Shown here: positions 11,379-22,039 of the stretch, piece by piece
Layout of the letters: each line of letters starts with the position of its first letter
How positions within the stretch are numbered: position 1 is the first letter of the stretch
Origin: Elephas maximus indicus
Taxonomy: Eukaryota; Chordata; Mammalia; Proboscidea; Elephantidae
Direction: 5' to 3'
Length of the DNA stretch: 64,000 nt
Assembly: GCF_024166365.1 (NCBI RefSeq)
Contig: NC_064838.1
Coordinates: 75,718,001 to 75,782,000 of the forward strand
Position numbers and translations under genes: made by a program
The notes under the pieces: generated by a model
Databases searched by the model: none
The model's input: the letters and a program-made list of their open reading frames with translations, nothing else
Told to the model about the DNA's origin: nothing

Positions 11379-11894
11379 AGTCTTAGTTATCTGCTGCTGC
11401 TACAGCAAAAATATCACAAGTGGATGACTTTAACAAAAATAAATTAATTTTCTCACAGTAGAGTAGAAGTCCAAATTTAGGGTGCCAGATCCAGAGGAAC
11501 ACTTTTTCTCTCTGTCAGCTCTGGGGGAAGGTCCTTGTTGACAATTTCCCTGGTTGAGGAGCTTCTGAGCACATGGATCCATGGTCCAAAGGATGTGCTA
11601 TGCTCTTGGTGCTTCTTTCTTTTTGGTATTATATCCCCATGCCTCTCTGTTTGCTTCTCTCTGTTATATTGCAAAACAAATTGACTTAAGACACAACCTA
11701 ACCTTATAGACTGAGTCCTGCCTCATTAACATAACTGCTACTAATCCCTCCTCATTAACATCGTAGAGATAGGATTTACAACACATAGGAAAATCACATC
11801 AGATGACAAAATGGTGGACAGTCACACAGTACTGGGAATCATGGCCTAGCCAAGCTGACACAACTTTTTGGGAGACACAGTTCAATTCATGACA
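11379..11894 (-). mobile_element. Solo LTR, ERVL-MaLR type, minus strand
   Basis: On the minus strand it begins TGTCATGAATTGAACTGTGT and resembles the plus-strand LTR at 13758-14261 ('tgtcatggattgaattgtga'). The left flank is 'gtcca' (11374-11378); the right flank is 'ggcca' here and 'gtcca' in the downstream paralogue (after 63492). This fits a 5 bp target-site duplication with one later substitution. No internal retroviral sequence is attached. Confidence 0.75.
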
Positions 11895-12840
11895 GGCCAC
11901 TTCTTGTCAGTTGGCAAAATTATTGGCATAAATTTGTTTATAATATCCTTTTAGAATCTACAAAATCTGCCTAGATGACCCTTTTTTCACTACCAATTCT
12001 GATTGTTTTTTCTCATATAGTTTTTTTAATTCATTTTGCTAAGGGTTTATCTGGTTTTTTACTCTCATCAAAGAACTCTTAGATTTGTATATTTTATTTT
12101 TGAATTAATTTCTGAGTCCATGATTTCTGTTTTATATTTACTGTTTTCATTGTACAATATTCTCTGGGTTTATTTTGCTTTTTCCTTTCTGATTTTTTGA
12201 GATGGAAGCCAGTTCATTTCCTTTAATCTTTCTTATTTTCTAATACTTCGTTTTAAAGTTATACATTTCTTCTAAGTACTATCTTATCTGTATCCAATAA
12301 ATTTTACTGTTTTGTTTTTATTATCTTATGGTTCAAAATATTTCTTATTTCCATTGTGATTTCTTCTTGATCAAAGCTTATTTAGAACCATTTTGTTTAA
12401 TTTGTAAATAATTGAGGAGTGTTTAGTTCTTTTTCTTTCAATTTTTCTAGTTGAATGTTATTATTATCAGACATATTTCTGTATGATACAAGTCCTTTGA
12501 AATGTATTGCAACTTATTTGTGTTCTAGGATATTGTCTATTTTGGTGACTGTTCCATGTGCACTTTGAGATAAGTAGAATAGGCACAGATTTTCTTTTCC
12601 TTCTCGTACCACCGTCCTATATTTGTCTTATGGCTTAATATAAACTTTAGATTCAGATGGTAATTACCCAGCATTTTATTCTGCAGAGTGTAATTTCTCC
12701 TGTTAGTGTAATTACAGGTATTTGTGTTTCTAAGTTTTATAATCAGATTTAATGTTAAGAGATGATTATATACATATTTTATTTCAGTATAAGTTGTAGT
12801 GAATATATTTCCTATTAATTCCAAAATGAAATTTGTATGT
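11895..12840 (-). mobile_element. Old L1 ORF2 fragment (minus)
   Basis: T-rich sequence resembling the complement of L1 ORF2 central sequence ('tttttaattcattttgctaa', 'ctctcatcaaagaactctta', 'tttctgagtccatgatttct'). It is matched by 63493-64000. Heavily diverged, no coding capacity. The right boundary is uncertain. Confidence 0.55.
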
Positions 12841-13224
12841 ATAATTATAATCCAATCTAAAAATATTTATTTCTATAATGTTCTTCAGAAAGAAATATAG
12901 GACATTGTTAATTTTATCACACTCTTATGAGCATTGGCTAATGGAATTGTATGAAATGTTTAAAAAATTTAAGCTAGGTGTTTTTGGTGGTAACTAGACC
13001 CACTCATGTAATGTTTCACCATTAGCCATTAGGATTTATTAGACAGGGAATTATCCAAGAATTGTTACAATGTATATAACAAATTTCATTGCTGTCAAAA
13101 CTGAGGAACATTAGGGAGAACTGGAATATGCTGTAGAATCCTTCAGGAGACATTCTAAAATGTAATCAAGATGGTTTTGGACTGTAGTAACAAAGATTTA
13201 AAAAAACTGTGACATTAACAAGGT
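12841..13224. other. Intergenic, nothing recognised
   Basis: AT-rich single-copy-looking sequence with no gene, repeat or motif I can support. It ends at the left edge of the block that recurs at 29061 and 34119. In those two places the left neighbour is an ERV-L LTR instead. Confidence 0.5.
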
Positions 13225-13757
13225 AGAGCTTTGATTTTTTTGTCTTATAAGAGAAGTATAAGATAGGTTGACTGAAGTTGGCCCCAAAATCTTATGGACA
13301 CTGATTTCTTGTGCTCAGCAATTATTAGCTCTTGTTATTTAATGTTATTTCATTAAAAAAAGAATTTTTTGGTGAAAGTATACAGAGCCAAGATACACTA
13401 GTGCAACACTTTCTCCACGTACATTTGAATGAAAGTGTGCAACCATTCTCCATAGTTATTGTTGTCCACATTATTCCACAACAATTATGTTAAACTGACT
13501 GCTGCCTAAGTTTCCCATCCAATGGTTTGAGTTGCTGGTTATAAATTAGGTATCACATAGATAATTCTTTAAAAGAGTACAACACTCAAAGCAGAGGTAA
13601 TTTACTGATTAAAATAATCTCTTTTTTGGTTCAAAGAAGACTTCAGGGAATATTTTTGGTTTAAGATTTAAAGATTATCTCAGGGCAAAATTCTTGTGTT
13701 TTATATCAGTAGTGAAAACTGAAATTAAGAAAAAAAAATCCCCTTTACAGTAGCATC

Positions 13758-14261
13758 TGTCATGGATTGAATTGTGACCCCCAAAAATATTGTCAACTTA
13801 CCTGGGCCATGAGTCTCAGTACTGTGTGATTGTCCACCATTTTATGTGATTTCCCTGTGTGTTATAAATCTTATCATTATGATGTAATAAGATGGATTAA
13901 TGGCAGTTATATTGATGAGATCTATAAGATGACGTAGTATCTTAAACCAATCTTTTCTGAGATATAAATGAGAGACAAGAAGAGAGACAGACAGACATCA
14001 TACTGCCAAGAAAGCAGTGCCAGGAGCAGAGCACATCCTTTGGACCCAGAATTCCTGCGCTAAGATGCTCCCAGACAAAGGGAACACTGATGCATCACAA
14101 GGACCTTCCTCCAGAGCTGACAGAGACAGAAAGCCTTCCCTTGGAGCCGGTGCCCTAAATTTGAACTTCTAGCCTATTGGACTGTGAGATAAGAAAATTC
14201 TTTTTGTTAAAGTCATCCACTTGTTGTATTTCTGTTATAGCAGCACTAGATGAGCAAGACA
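13758..14261 (+). mobile_element. Solo LTR, ERVL-MaLR type, plus strand
   Basis: It starts 'tgtcatggattgaattgtga' and ends 'gatgagcaagaca' (504 bp), with a polyadenylation-like AT-rich region and no internal viral sequence. It is flanked by the 5 bp duplication 'gcatc' (13753-13757 and 14262-14266). Copies X (near 29625) and Y (near 35930) show the uninterrupted site ('aacatctaaaagaataaaat'), so it inserted after W split from X and Y. Confidence 0.88.
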
Positions 14262-14266
14262 GCATC

Positions 14267-14525
14267 TAAAGGAATAAAATTCCTAGGAATAATTTTAGCC
14301 AAGGAAGTGAAAGACTCATACACAGAAAGCTGATAAACAGTACTAAAAGAAATTAAAGATGACCTAAATACATGGAAGGACATTTAATTTTCATGGATTG
14401 GAAGACTCAATATTGTCAAGATATCAATATTACCCAAAGAAATTTTTAAATTCAAGGAAATCTCCCTCATAATTCCAACAGCCTTCTTTACAGAAATGGA
14501 AAAATCAATCTTCAAATAATATGAA
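14267..14525 (+). mobile_element. Ancient L1 ORF2 fragment, plus strand
   Basis: The plus strand resembles the L1 ORF2 region that reads 'KIAKEVKDSYTEK' and 'DDLNTWKDI': 'gccaaggaagtgaaagactc', 'ttaaagatgacctaaataca', 'ggattggaagactcaatatt'. It occurs in the same position in copies X and Y. It is a short, decayed fragment. Confidence 0.75.
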
Positions 14526-15194
14526 ATTGCTGAGGGCCCCAAATAGCCTAAGCCATCTTGAAAAACAGACCAGAGCAGAAGAACTCAGACCTCAGATATC
14601 ATTGACTTCCATTCTTATGATATGATCATGGTCACAGGGTGGCTTTTGAAGCTTTGGACAATTTATCTGAGATCTAGAAAAGCATCAAGGGCGAAGGGCA
14701 AAAGGGAGTTTGGCTTTCAGTTAAATCATCTCATTTCCTGCATGTCTCAATTAATTACATAACTAGTATCTTATAGACCATCAGCCTTAATTTTCAAAGG
14801 TTGCTGGGAAATGTAATTTTTAAATTTTGGGACTTTTGATTTCCCTGTAAATATAAGGTCTAATACTTAGGCGAAGCGGGAAGAAAATACAATGAAGGCA
14901 ACCAGAGTTCTATAATTTCAACTATACTTCCTTCTCTTTAAGCATATTTCCAAGTGATGGAATTTCCTCCCCCTGCAAGAACACAGTTTCTCGGCACTTT
15001 GTGTAGAAGGAAACAGTTGGTAATATTTTCCTCAGAAAGGGCTGTATGATAAGGACTTAGAATGCATAGATTTTCAAGCCATTCCTTCAAATTTTATATG
15101 TATGTATATATTTCTTGTTCATCACCGATATTACCAATTTGACTGTTTTAAATCCCTTCTGGGACAAACTCAAGACTCTTACCGCATGCGTGAT

Positions 15195-15611
15195 GTATTA
15201 GTTTCCTAGGGCTACCATAACAAAATTCTACAAAGTGGGTTGTTTCAATCAAGAGAAATTCATTGTCTCAGAGTTTCTGGAGGCTGAGGCCCAACATTAG
15301 GGTGTCAGCTGTGTTGATTCCTTCTGAGGCTTTGAAGGAGATCTGTTCTACTCATATCTCCTAACATCTAGTAGCTCCAGGAATTCATGGATTGCTACTG
15401 CAGCATCACATGTAATCCTTCATCTCTCTCTCTGTCTCTGGGAATCTTCTCTTTTGTAAGAACACCAGTGGGACCCACTCCACTGGAGTATACCCTCATG
15501 TTAACCTTACTGATAACATCTTCATAGACCCTGTTTATAGAGTCACATTCACAAGCATAGCATTCAGGCTCCAACATATCTTTGTGGGCAACACAATTCA
15601 ATCCATAGTAG
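15195..15611 (-). mobile_element. MLT1-like LTR, minus strand
   Basis: The typical MaLR order on the complement: 'tgtattagtttcctagggct' at the left through 'attgtctcagagtttctgga', 'tccttctgaggctttgaagg' and 'gggacccactccactggagt' to 'acacaattcaatccatagta'. Orthologous copies lie at about 31035-31437 and 37072-37460, so this LTR predates the block triplication. Confidence 0.85.
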
Positions 15612-16380
15612 GGGAGAACCCTGCTTTATATGCATTTGAATCAAGTTTTAAATGACTTTTTTCTGAAATCAACTTTCTTGGTGTTCTTGGAGTGACTCTA
15701 CCAAGGTATAACTTAAACTTACATGCCCAACAGTGTTGCCTATTTTGAAGATCATGATTTAAACAAGAGAGTTTTTACATATTCAAACTCTTCCCAACAT
15801 GGACTCTTTCCTTTGGGTGAGTTGACCCTGGATTATACATTTGTTATTTTCCTCCTCTAAGGACCTTGTCCTGTCAGTCCTGTTCCATGTGGGTGACTAT
15901 TCTGTAGCATCTCTGGAGATGCAGAACCTACTCTCAGAATTGTGATTAAGGTCCCAATGAGTTTAATTATAGAAAAGTCACACATTGAGATGCACCAATT
16001 CAATGACTCAACAGTATTCATTATAGTTCAAAATGCAAATAAGTGTCCAAAGACTGTTACCCTTACCACAGAGAGTACTTGTTTATATGAGTAGTTACAG
16101 GACTGGGTTTTTCAGGAATTGAAATGATGGACTCAAAGCATAACAAAATATGAACATGAAATTATTTTTCATCCTTCAGGCAAACCATAGCTCAACTATG
16201 CTGTATGAAGTCAGGCTGGTATAAAGGACTGAGAATCAAAATCAGGTAACAAGCTATTTCACTTCTAAACCACCCACTGCAAAATATTTCTCTAAACAAT
16301 TCACATTTCTCTTTCCCACAAAGTTTACTTTTTATTTTTAACCTCATACTGCTTATTTAACATTTGTTTGTTTTAGGATG

Positions 16381-18297
16381 AATTATGCCAGCAATGGTGT
16401 TTTTGGCTCTCTTTGTTTATAATCAATATTCAGACTCCTTTTTGTTAGAGGACATTTTACATTTGTAATAAAAATCTCATCTATTGAAAAGGTACCAATT
16501 TTCTGAAGGACTAAGATGAGACAGACTTCCGGAAGCATAGAAAGAACTGGCCACAGAGAAACATTTCCAGGTCTGGTGCTGGTGCGTGTACTATCTTACT
16601 GTGAGTGTCCACAGAGATGGCATCAGTGTATGAATCTGTTATCTTTTAGGACAAGGGAGAAGGCACCACAATCCAGAACTTGAACTGAATGACTGTTTCA
16701 TTATGCAGGTAACCCAGGGAGTGTTTTTATACGTGAGTCTTCAGAAGGGTTTATATTATGTAAGGATACATCGGTAGTATGATTTGCAAAGTCAAGCTCT
16801 TTTAAAAAAGTTCTCCTAAGTGACTCTGATAATCAGCCATGTTAGAAATTCTTTGTGATTGATAAAATATGTGGAGATTGACTTAATTCTATGATGCTTT
16901 TTTGGGAATATTTCAAAGTACAAAGATTTAGAGTGCATTCACCTTCTCTAACATCAGTATTCTTAGAAACAAATTTCAAGGGTAAAAATCTGTGGGATAT
17001 TCTAATGTACAGAGACTTAATAAGTGTCCTGTAGGATCAATGGAAGTGCTCTGTAAGCATTGTTTGTTAGTCTGTTAATAATTAGAGAATGATGTAAATC
17101 TGTAAACCTTGAATGAGTGACCTTCAAGGACCTAAGATAATGCTTATAAAAGCAGGTTATTACTTCAATTCATAGGAGTGATAGGTTGGGTAAGAAAAGG
17201 ACTGGTAGGGATCATTAGGTTTAGCGAGGGGAAGGTGCTTTCATAAAGAGCATAGAATTGAGTTGCTTGCTTGAAAAGGTTGAGTCGAAGGATAAGTTAT
17301 TTAAACAACAATGATACTATACTGTGTAAATACAGAGAGGAAAATTGTTAATGTAGGAATTGGAGGAGACAACTACAAGAGGAACAGGGGCAAAGAGGAT
17401 GGGATCTAGTGCACACACAGAGGGTCTGGCCACAGAAACAGAAAATCCATGTATTGTGAAGAGGAGGTCCAGCAGAATTATGACGTCAGGTATTGAAGTA
17501 AATGTCAATAGAGGTATCAAGAATAACTGGATATCATTAATAGAATTATTTTAAGAGGTCGCAGTATTGAGTAATATTGATGATATTTATGATAGTTTTT
17601 TGGGGGGGGTATGTTTGTGTGTGCATGCACACGGTCTTCTTTTTTCCTTGGAATCTCTCATCTTTTTCATTCCTGAATATTCATCACCAGCAAAAAGTTA
17701 CCTGTTTCCAAGAAAAAAATGTATCTTTCCATGTTTTTCTCATATTCGTACATTTACTTTTTTGTAATAGTATATGTAGTGTTGTGCTTATGTCTTTATT
17801 GTGCAACTGTATCTTATCAGTACCAATTTTTGAAATTTTGAAATATGTCCTTTGGGGATGTAAGCTATTAGTTAAAAAGATTTTGCCATTCCTAGAATGT
17901 AGAAAATAATCTCATTTATTAATATGAAAGTGAATATTAAGCAAATCTTCCTTTATTTTTACTTTAAAACTTTCTATTTATAATTTTTTATATGTAATAC
18001 TAATCATAAAAAAAATCATACATATATATATACATACAATTTTATTTCTCCCAGATGGCAAGTTAATGTGGTTACCCCATTTATTTCATAATCTGCTCTT
18101 TTCCTGTGTGTTTCTAATTACTTGTTTGGCTCTCAGCATTCGATAAGTTCACTGAGGTTATGGACCATGTTTGATCAGCCATGTATTCTTAGAATATTGT
18201 AGAGTGCTGAAACATAATAAATCATAATGTCAACTTGTTTAATGATTAAATGAATTATCTGGAGACTTCAAAATGTCACTAGTCATGATATTTACAG
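16381..18297. other. OR1 upstream region and presumed intron
   Basis: Mostly single-copy AT-rich sequence that aligns with 38150-39700 and 45050-45460 upstream of the OR pseudogene. It holds a candidate 5' UTR exon (16650-16708) and ends in a conserved acceptor at 18296-18297. OR promoters are usually weak, AT-rich and lie before such non-coding exons; I do not see a strong TATA or Olf/EBF site that I would defend. Confidence 0.5.
16650..16708 (+). promoter_or_regulatory. Candidate 5' UTR exon of OR1
   Basis: A possible non-coding exon bounded by 'atcttttag' on the left and the donor 'cag/gtaacc' at 16708/16709. The paralogue at about 38432-38489 keeps the donor ('cag/gtaaac') and the exon body ('acaagggagaaggcaccaca') but changes the acceptor from TTTTAG-G to TTTTAAG. 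OR genes commonly have one or two such untranslated exons. This is inference from paralogue conservation; the block could equally be a promoter element. Confidence 0.3.
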
Positions 18298-18342
18298 GTA
18301 ACTTTTTTCTGAACTCTGAAATAAGGAAACACAGGAGATCAT
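18284..18342 (+). promoter_or_regulatory. Splice acceptor and 5' leader of OR1
   Basis: The acceptor-like 'atgatatttacag' ends at 18297, giving a 45-base leader before the ATG. The same arrangement, 'aattatatttacag', occurs at 45460 in the pseudogene, and the leader sequence 'ctgaactctgaaataagga' is almost identical in both. The start context (C at -3, G at +4) is only moderate. Confidence 0.5.
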
Positions 18343-19260
18343 ATGGAGCAAAGGAACAATGTGACTGAGTTTGTTCTCTTGGGGCTCACCCAGAGTCTTC
18401 AGCGTCAGAAAATATTATTTGTTGCATTTTTGCTGATCTACATTGTGACAATTGTGGGTAACTTACTTATTGTCTTGACTATGGTGATCAGCCCTACCCT
18501 GGATGCCCCTATGTACTTCTTTCTTGGCTACTTATCATTTATGGATGCTGTTTATTCAACTACGGTTACCCCAAATATGATTACAAACTTACTCTATGAG
18601 AAGAAAACCATTTCTTTCCAAGCTTGCATGACTCAGCTTTTTTTAGGACACTTATTTGGTGGTGCTGAGATTTTACCTCTGGTGGTCATGGCTTATGACT
18701 GCTACGTGGCTATCTGCAAACCCCTGCATTATACGACCATCATGAACCAAAGGGTACGTGCTCTGCTGCTGGTGGTGGCTTATTTTGGAGGTTTTGTGCA
18801 TGCTGTTGCTCATCTTCTCTTTGTTTACAACCTTCCCTTCTGTGGCCCCAATGTCATTGACCACATCTTCTGTGACATGTACCCTTTATTGAAACTTGCC
18901 TGCACTGACACCTATGTCATTGGTTTCACTGTGATTGCCAATGATGGCACAATAAGTGTGGTCATCTTTATGCTGTTACTCTTCTCCTATGGAGTCATTC
19001 TTCGCTCCCTGAAGAACCTTAGTAAGGAAGGGAGGCACAAAGCTTTATCTACCTGTGGTTCCCACATCACTGTGGTAGTCCTGTTTTTTGTCCCTTGTAT
19101 TTTCTTGTATGTGAGACCTCCTTTCACCCTACCTGTTGATAAATTTTTGGCTGTGTTTTACACTGTTTTCACCCCTATGTTGAACCCCTTAGTCTATACT
19201 TTGAGAAATGCAGAGATGAAAAATGCAATGAAGAAGCTTTGGACCAGAAGAAGAATATGA
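18343..19260 (+). CDS. Olfactory receptor, family 4-like, intact 305 aa
   Basis: A class II odorant receptor, a seven-transmembrane Golf-coupled receptor acting at olfactory cilia. The single uninterrupted coding exon has the usual OR length. Hallmarks: N-glycosylation site N6-V-T, TM1 'GN' at 39-40, 'PMYFFL' 56-61, Asp68 in TM2, Cys95, '[15 protein letters not shown]' 116-130, extracellular-loop cysteines 167, 177 and 187, 'SY' 215-216, 'KALSTCGSH' 233-241 and '[12 protein letters not shown]' 278-289. The family 4 call rests on '[15 protein letters not shown]' and the N-terminus. The DRY motif has Cys120 in place of Arg (codon TGC at 18700-18702, a CpG-type change from CGC). That may impair G-protein coupling, so intact does not mean functional. 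A same-length pseudogene paralogue lies 27.16 kb downstream. Confidence 0.95.
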   Translation: MEQRNNVTEFVLLGLTQSLQRQKILFVAFLLIYIVTIVGNLLIVLTMVISPTLDAPMYFFLGYLSFMDAVYSTTVTPNMITNLLYEKKTISFQACMTQLFLGHLFGGAEILPLVVMAYDCYVAICKPLHYTTIMNQRVRALLLVVAYFGGFVHAVAHLLFVYNLPFCGPNVIDHIFCDMYPLLKLACTDTYVIGFTVIANDGTISVVIFMLLLFSYGVILRSLKNLSKEGRHKALSTCGSHITVVVLFFVPCIFLYVRPPFTLPVDKFLAVFYTVFTPMLNPLVYTLRNAEMKNAMKKLWTRRRI

Positions 19261-19289
19261 AGCGAAAGGCAAATGTATCACCTACTTTC

Positions 19290-19295
19290 AATAAA
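19290..19295 (+). promoter_or_regulatory. Candidate poly(A) signal AATAAA for OR1
   Basis: A canonical AATAAA 30 bases after the stop codon, in 'cctactttcaataaagaatt'. In the pseudogene the same place reads 'cctactttcgttgaaaaacc', so the signal is lost there. OR 3' UTRs are often longer than this, so use of this site is unproven. Confidence 0.5.
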
Positions 19296-20154
19296 GAATT
19301 GTTCCTTCCAGGAAAACAAAACAATACAAAACAAAACAACAACACAACAAAAATTCAAATCCATTGCCATTGAATTGATTCTAGAAAACTGTGTGTAATT
19401 TTTTAATTTAGGTAAATAATTCCTCACATTAAATAATTCATGCATGATGAAAAATATTTATTTGGATATTTCCAATGATACATTTTATTCAAAATATATT
19501 CACAAGATTTTCATTTCATAGGAAAATGCTTGTTCTTTTTTGGTGTAGAATAGTTCTGTCGAGTCTATAGATTTATATCTATGTTACGACTTATGCTACT
19601 TTTAATACCAGAAATTTATTTTAGTTGATGGAAGATTTTCTAATGTCTCTTTCTTAAATAAATCTAATCCTTTTTCACAATTAATAGTGTTCACTGCAGA
19701 TTTCAGAATAATACAATTCAAAATAAGACATGAAAATATGATTCATAGCACCCCATATGGAGATAGCTCATGTCAACATTAGAAGTACATATTTTTATGT
19801 TTGTAAGATATTTTATACCTGTAGCTTTGCTTATGTTGCTTAGCATGTTAAGGTTTACAAGGAAGGATGTTTCAGAGTTCCAAATTAATCATGTTTGCTA
19901 AATACATAAAAGCAATCCGGAAGAAAAAAGCAAGTAGACAGAAAAATGACTAAATCTTACTTATTTTCCCAGTTGGGAAATCATTTTGTCTCCTCAAGCA
20001 GAGCAGCTTTCTTTGGTGTTATATTTTCATAAAATTCATGTATTCTTCTTCCAAGATCATTTAAAATATCTGATGATGGCTTTGTTATTTTTCAATATTT
20101 CATCTTCTTGCTTATAGTACATCATGGTCTTCTAATAGGGACTTAAACCCTGCC

Positions 20155-20158
<4 letters not shown>
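19296..20158. other. OR1 3' flank, no gene
   Basis: AT-rich sequence paralogous to 46450-46838 and 47400-47938 and, in its later part, to the start of the window. No gene is visible. It lacks the SINE found at 115-300 and 47505-47695, and it lacks the LTR found at 46839-47353. Confidence 0.6.

Positions 20159-20213
<55 letters not shown>
20159..20213. repeat. (AT)n microsatellite, about 55 bp
   Basis: An uninterrupted AT dinucleotide run. The paralogous sites at about 587 ('cctttcatacataaaag') and 55513 ('ctttcatatatgaaatt') have only a few dinucleotides, so the expansion is specific to the OR1 flank. Confidence 0.97.
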
Positions 20214-20214
<1 letters not shown>

Positions 20215-20299
20215 CCTGGAACTTTTCACTGGATTATTTTGCATGATTTCATTTTCAAGAAAGATGCTGACTGTATTGTTTCTGTCTCACATCTCTTCC

Positions 20300-20500
20300 T
20301 TAAGTGCTCAATTTCTAACTGAGAGATTGGTAGTTCAAACCCACTAGACACTCCATGGAAGCCAGATGTGACAGTCTGCTTCCATAAAGATTTATAGCCT
20401 TGGAGATCCTATGGAGAAGTTCTGCTCTGTCCTGTACTGTTGCTATGAATCGGAATTGACTCAACGGTAATGCGTTTGATTTGGTGGGTGTCTTGCCACA
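20300..20500 (+). mobile_element. AfroSINE, plus strand, longer subtype
   Basis: The head is degraded; 'attggtagttcaaaccca' marks the B box. The body includes the insert 'gatgtgacagtctgcttcca' and 'aaagatttatagcc', then 'ctatgaatcggaattgactc' near the tail. The insert distinguishes this subtype from the shorter copy at 47939. Confidence 0.85.
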
Positions 20501-20551
20501 AACAAGGGTGTATTTTTCTGTACAAAGGTTTATATTTGACCACATACTGGT

Positions 20552-21043
20552 TGTAATGGTTACTGTTGTATGTCAACTCGGATGGCCACGATCCTCAGTG
20601 ATTTGCTAGTTGTATGATGGTGTGATCACCCCCATGATGACATTTGATATTATGTGATCACTCTATGAAGGGATCTGCTCTGAGTTGCCAGTCAGTTGAA
20701 AGGGAACTTCCTTGTATGTGTGGCCTGCATTGACTGTAAGTGGATATCCTGGCAAGGCTTGTGGGTTTTGGCTCATTCTGGATCCTGCAGCTGGCTCCTG
20801 TTCAACCGATCTCCTATTCTTGGGACTTGAGCTAGCAGCTTACCTGAGGTCTTGCCTGCCTATCTTTGGGATTCCTTGATCTTCACAGCCTGTGAACAAG
20901 AGCCCTGCTCGCCAACCTGCCAATCTTGGCTACATGTGTTGGGAGAAGCCTGACCATGTAAGCTATTTCCTTGATATAAATGTCTATATATATATTTATA
21001 TGCTTTACTGGTTTTGTTTATCTAAAGAACCCAGCCTAAGACA
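20552..21043 (+). mobile_element. Solo LTR, ERV-L type, plus strand
   Basis: An LTR of 492 bp starting 'tgtaatggttactgttgtat' and ending 'cccagcctaagaca', flanked by the perfect 5 bp duplication 'ctggt' (20547-20551 and 21044-21048). It resembles the 3' LTRs of the ERV-L relics at 28572 and 33683 ('tgtgatggttaaggttaggt', ending 'aagacaaca'). It inserted inside the minisatellite, splitting 'ttgaccacatactgg' from the next units. Confidence 0.88.
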
Positions 21044-21570
21044 CTGGTGTATCTCCAGCCATACAAATGTCTCCACTTAATCTTATGGGTCTTTATGTTA
21101 CAACACCACGTTGTATTCTACCCCATATGGGCCTTTATCTGATCACACAAGTGTGTGTATCTTAGACACGTGGGTTCGTATACAACCACATGCAGATCTT
21201 CTGTACCTGACTACATATAGATGATGTATAGGTCTGTATTCAACAAACACACATATCTGTATCCAGTCCCTCATGGGTCTGGGTCAAATCACACACTTTC
21301 ATCTGCACCAGACCATATTGGATCTTTTTCTCACCACATATGGGTCTGTATCTGAGTACCCACATGACTATTTGACTATACACAGGTTTGTATCCATTTA
21401 TACATGATGCTATATCTTACCATACTTCTGGCATGTGTCTGATCACAAATGGCCTATGTTCAACCACACATAGTTCTTTACATGACCTTACAAGGAACTG
21501 TATTCAACCATACGTAAGCCTGTATCCAACCAGGCACAGATCTGTATATAACTGCCCATACATCTCTATT
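21044..21570. repeat. Expanded degenerate minisatellite (OR1 copy)
   Basis: Continues the 22-23 bp repeat family seen at 1795-2105. Motifs such as 'gggtctgtatctgagtaccc', 'tatccaaccaggcacagat' and 'gtgtctgatcacaaatggcc' recur with strong decay. It is about 1.7 times longer than the copies in flanks 0 and 2. A 97-residue frame over it is chance. Confidence 0.72.
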
Positions 21571-21572
21571 CC

Positions 21573-21825
21573 ATTCCTGGGTGATGCAAGGAGTTTGTGC
21601 TTGACTACCAACCTAAAGGTTGGCAGTTCCAACCCCTCCATAGGCATTGGGGAAGAAAGGCCTTGTGATCTGTTTCTATAAAGATTACAGCCAAAGACAA
21701 ACCAATAAAATGCTATGTGTCACTTCTTCTTCATAGCACTCATGGGATTGCCATGAAAACATTAGCAAGCTATTCAAGTAGCTTGAAATTGACTTGATGG
21801 TGATGGATTTGGATTTTGGTTATGG
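21573..21825 (+). mobile_element. AfroSINE, plus strand, diverged
   Basis: The head includes 'ctaaaggttggcagttccaa', then 'tgatctgtttctataaagat' (the long-subtype insert), and the tail is 'gcttgaaattgacttgatgg'. An insertion of about 50 bases ('acaaaccaataaaatgctat') interrupts the middle. The boundaries are approximate. Confidence 0.75.
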
Positions 21826-22039
21826 AAAAATTTTTGGCTTGGTTCAATGAGATGTAATTTTGGAGGATTAATTGATATGCAATGTCTTATTTGAATAGCT
21901 TGCTAATGTTTTCAGTTGTGATTTGGATTACAGGCTGAGTCACAAAGTGGAATTAAAAATCTGTTCAAGAAATATATATATATATTTTTTTTTTTTTTGA
22001 GAAAAAGCTCATTTTAAGCCACCAGGAATTGTAGCTAAT
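21826..22039. other. Intergenic with T-rich tract
   Basis: A short non-coding gap between an AfroSINE and an RTE relic, with a (TA)n-T tract at about 21970-22000. No feature is supported. Confidence 0.5.

Larger units (their letters stand above)
13225..16380. repeat. Segmental repeat copy W (OR1 upstream block)
   Basis: First of three copies of a roughly 3 kb block, the others being 29061-32037 (X) and 34119-38130 (Y). Shared landmarks are 'gttgactgaagtt', 'ccacattattccac/cccac', an L1 ORF2 fragment, 'ttggagctctggacaacttg'-like sequence, 'cctcagaaagggctgtatga' and an MLT1-like LTR. W lacks the AfroSINE shared by X and Y (empty site near 14870) and has its own solo LTR at 13758. Confidence 0.85.

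Noticed and set aside
18673-18864. Antisense frame inside the OR gene
   Set aside because: Shadow frame on the opposite strand of a well-supported CDS.
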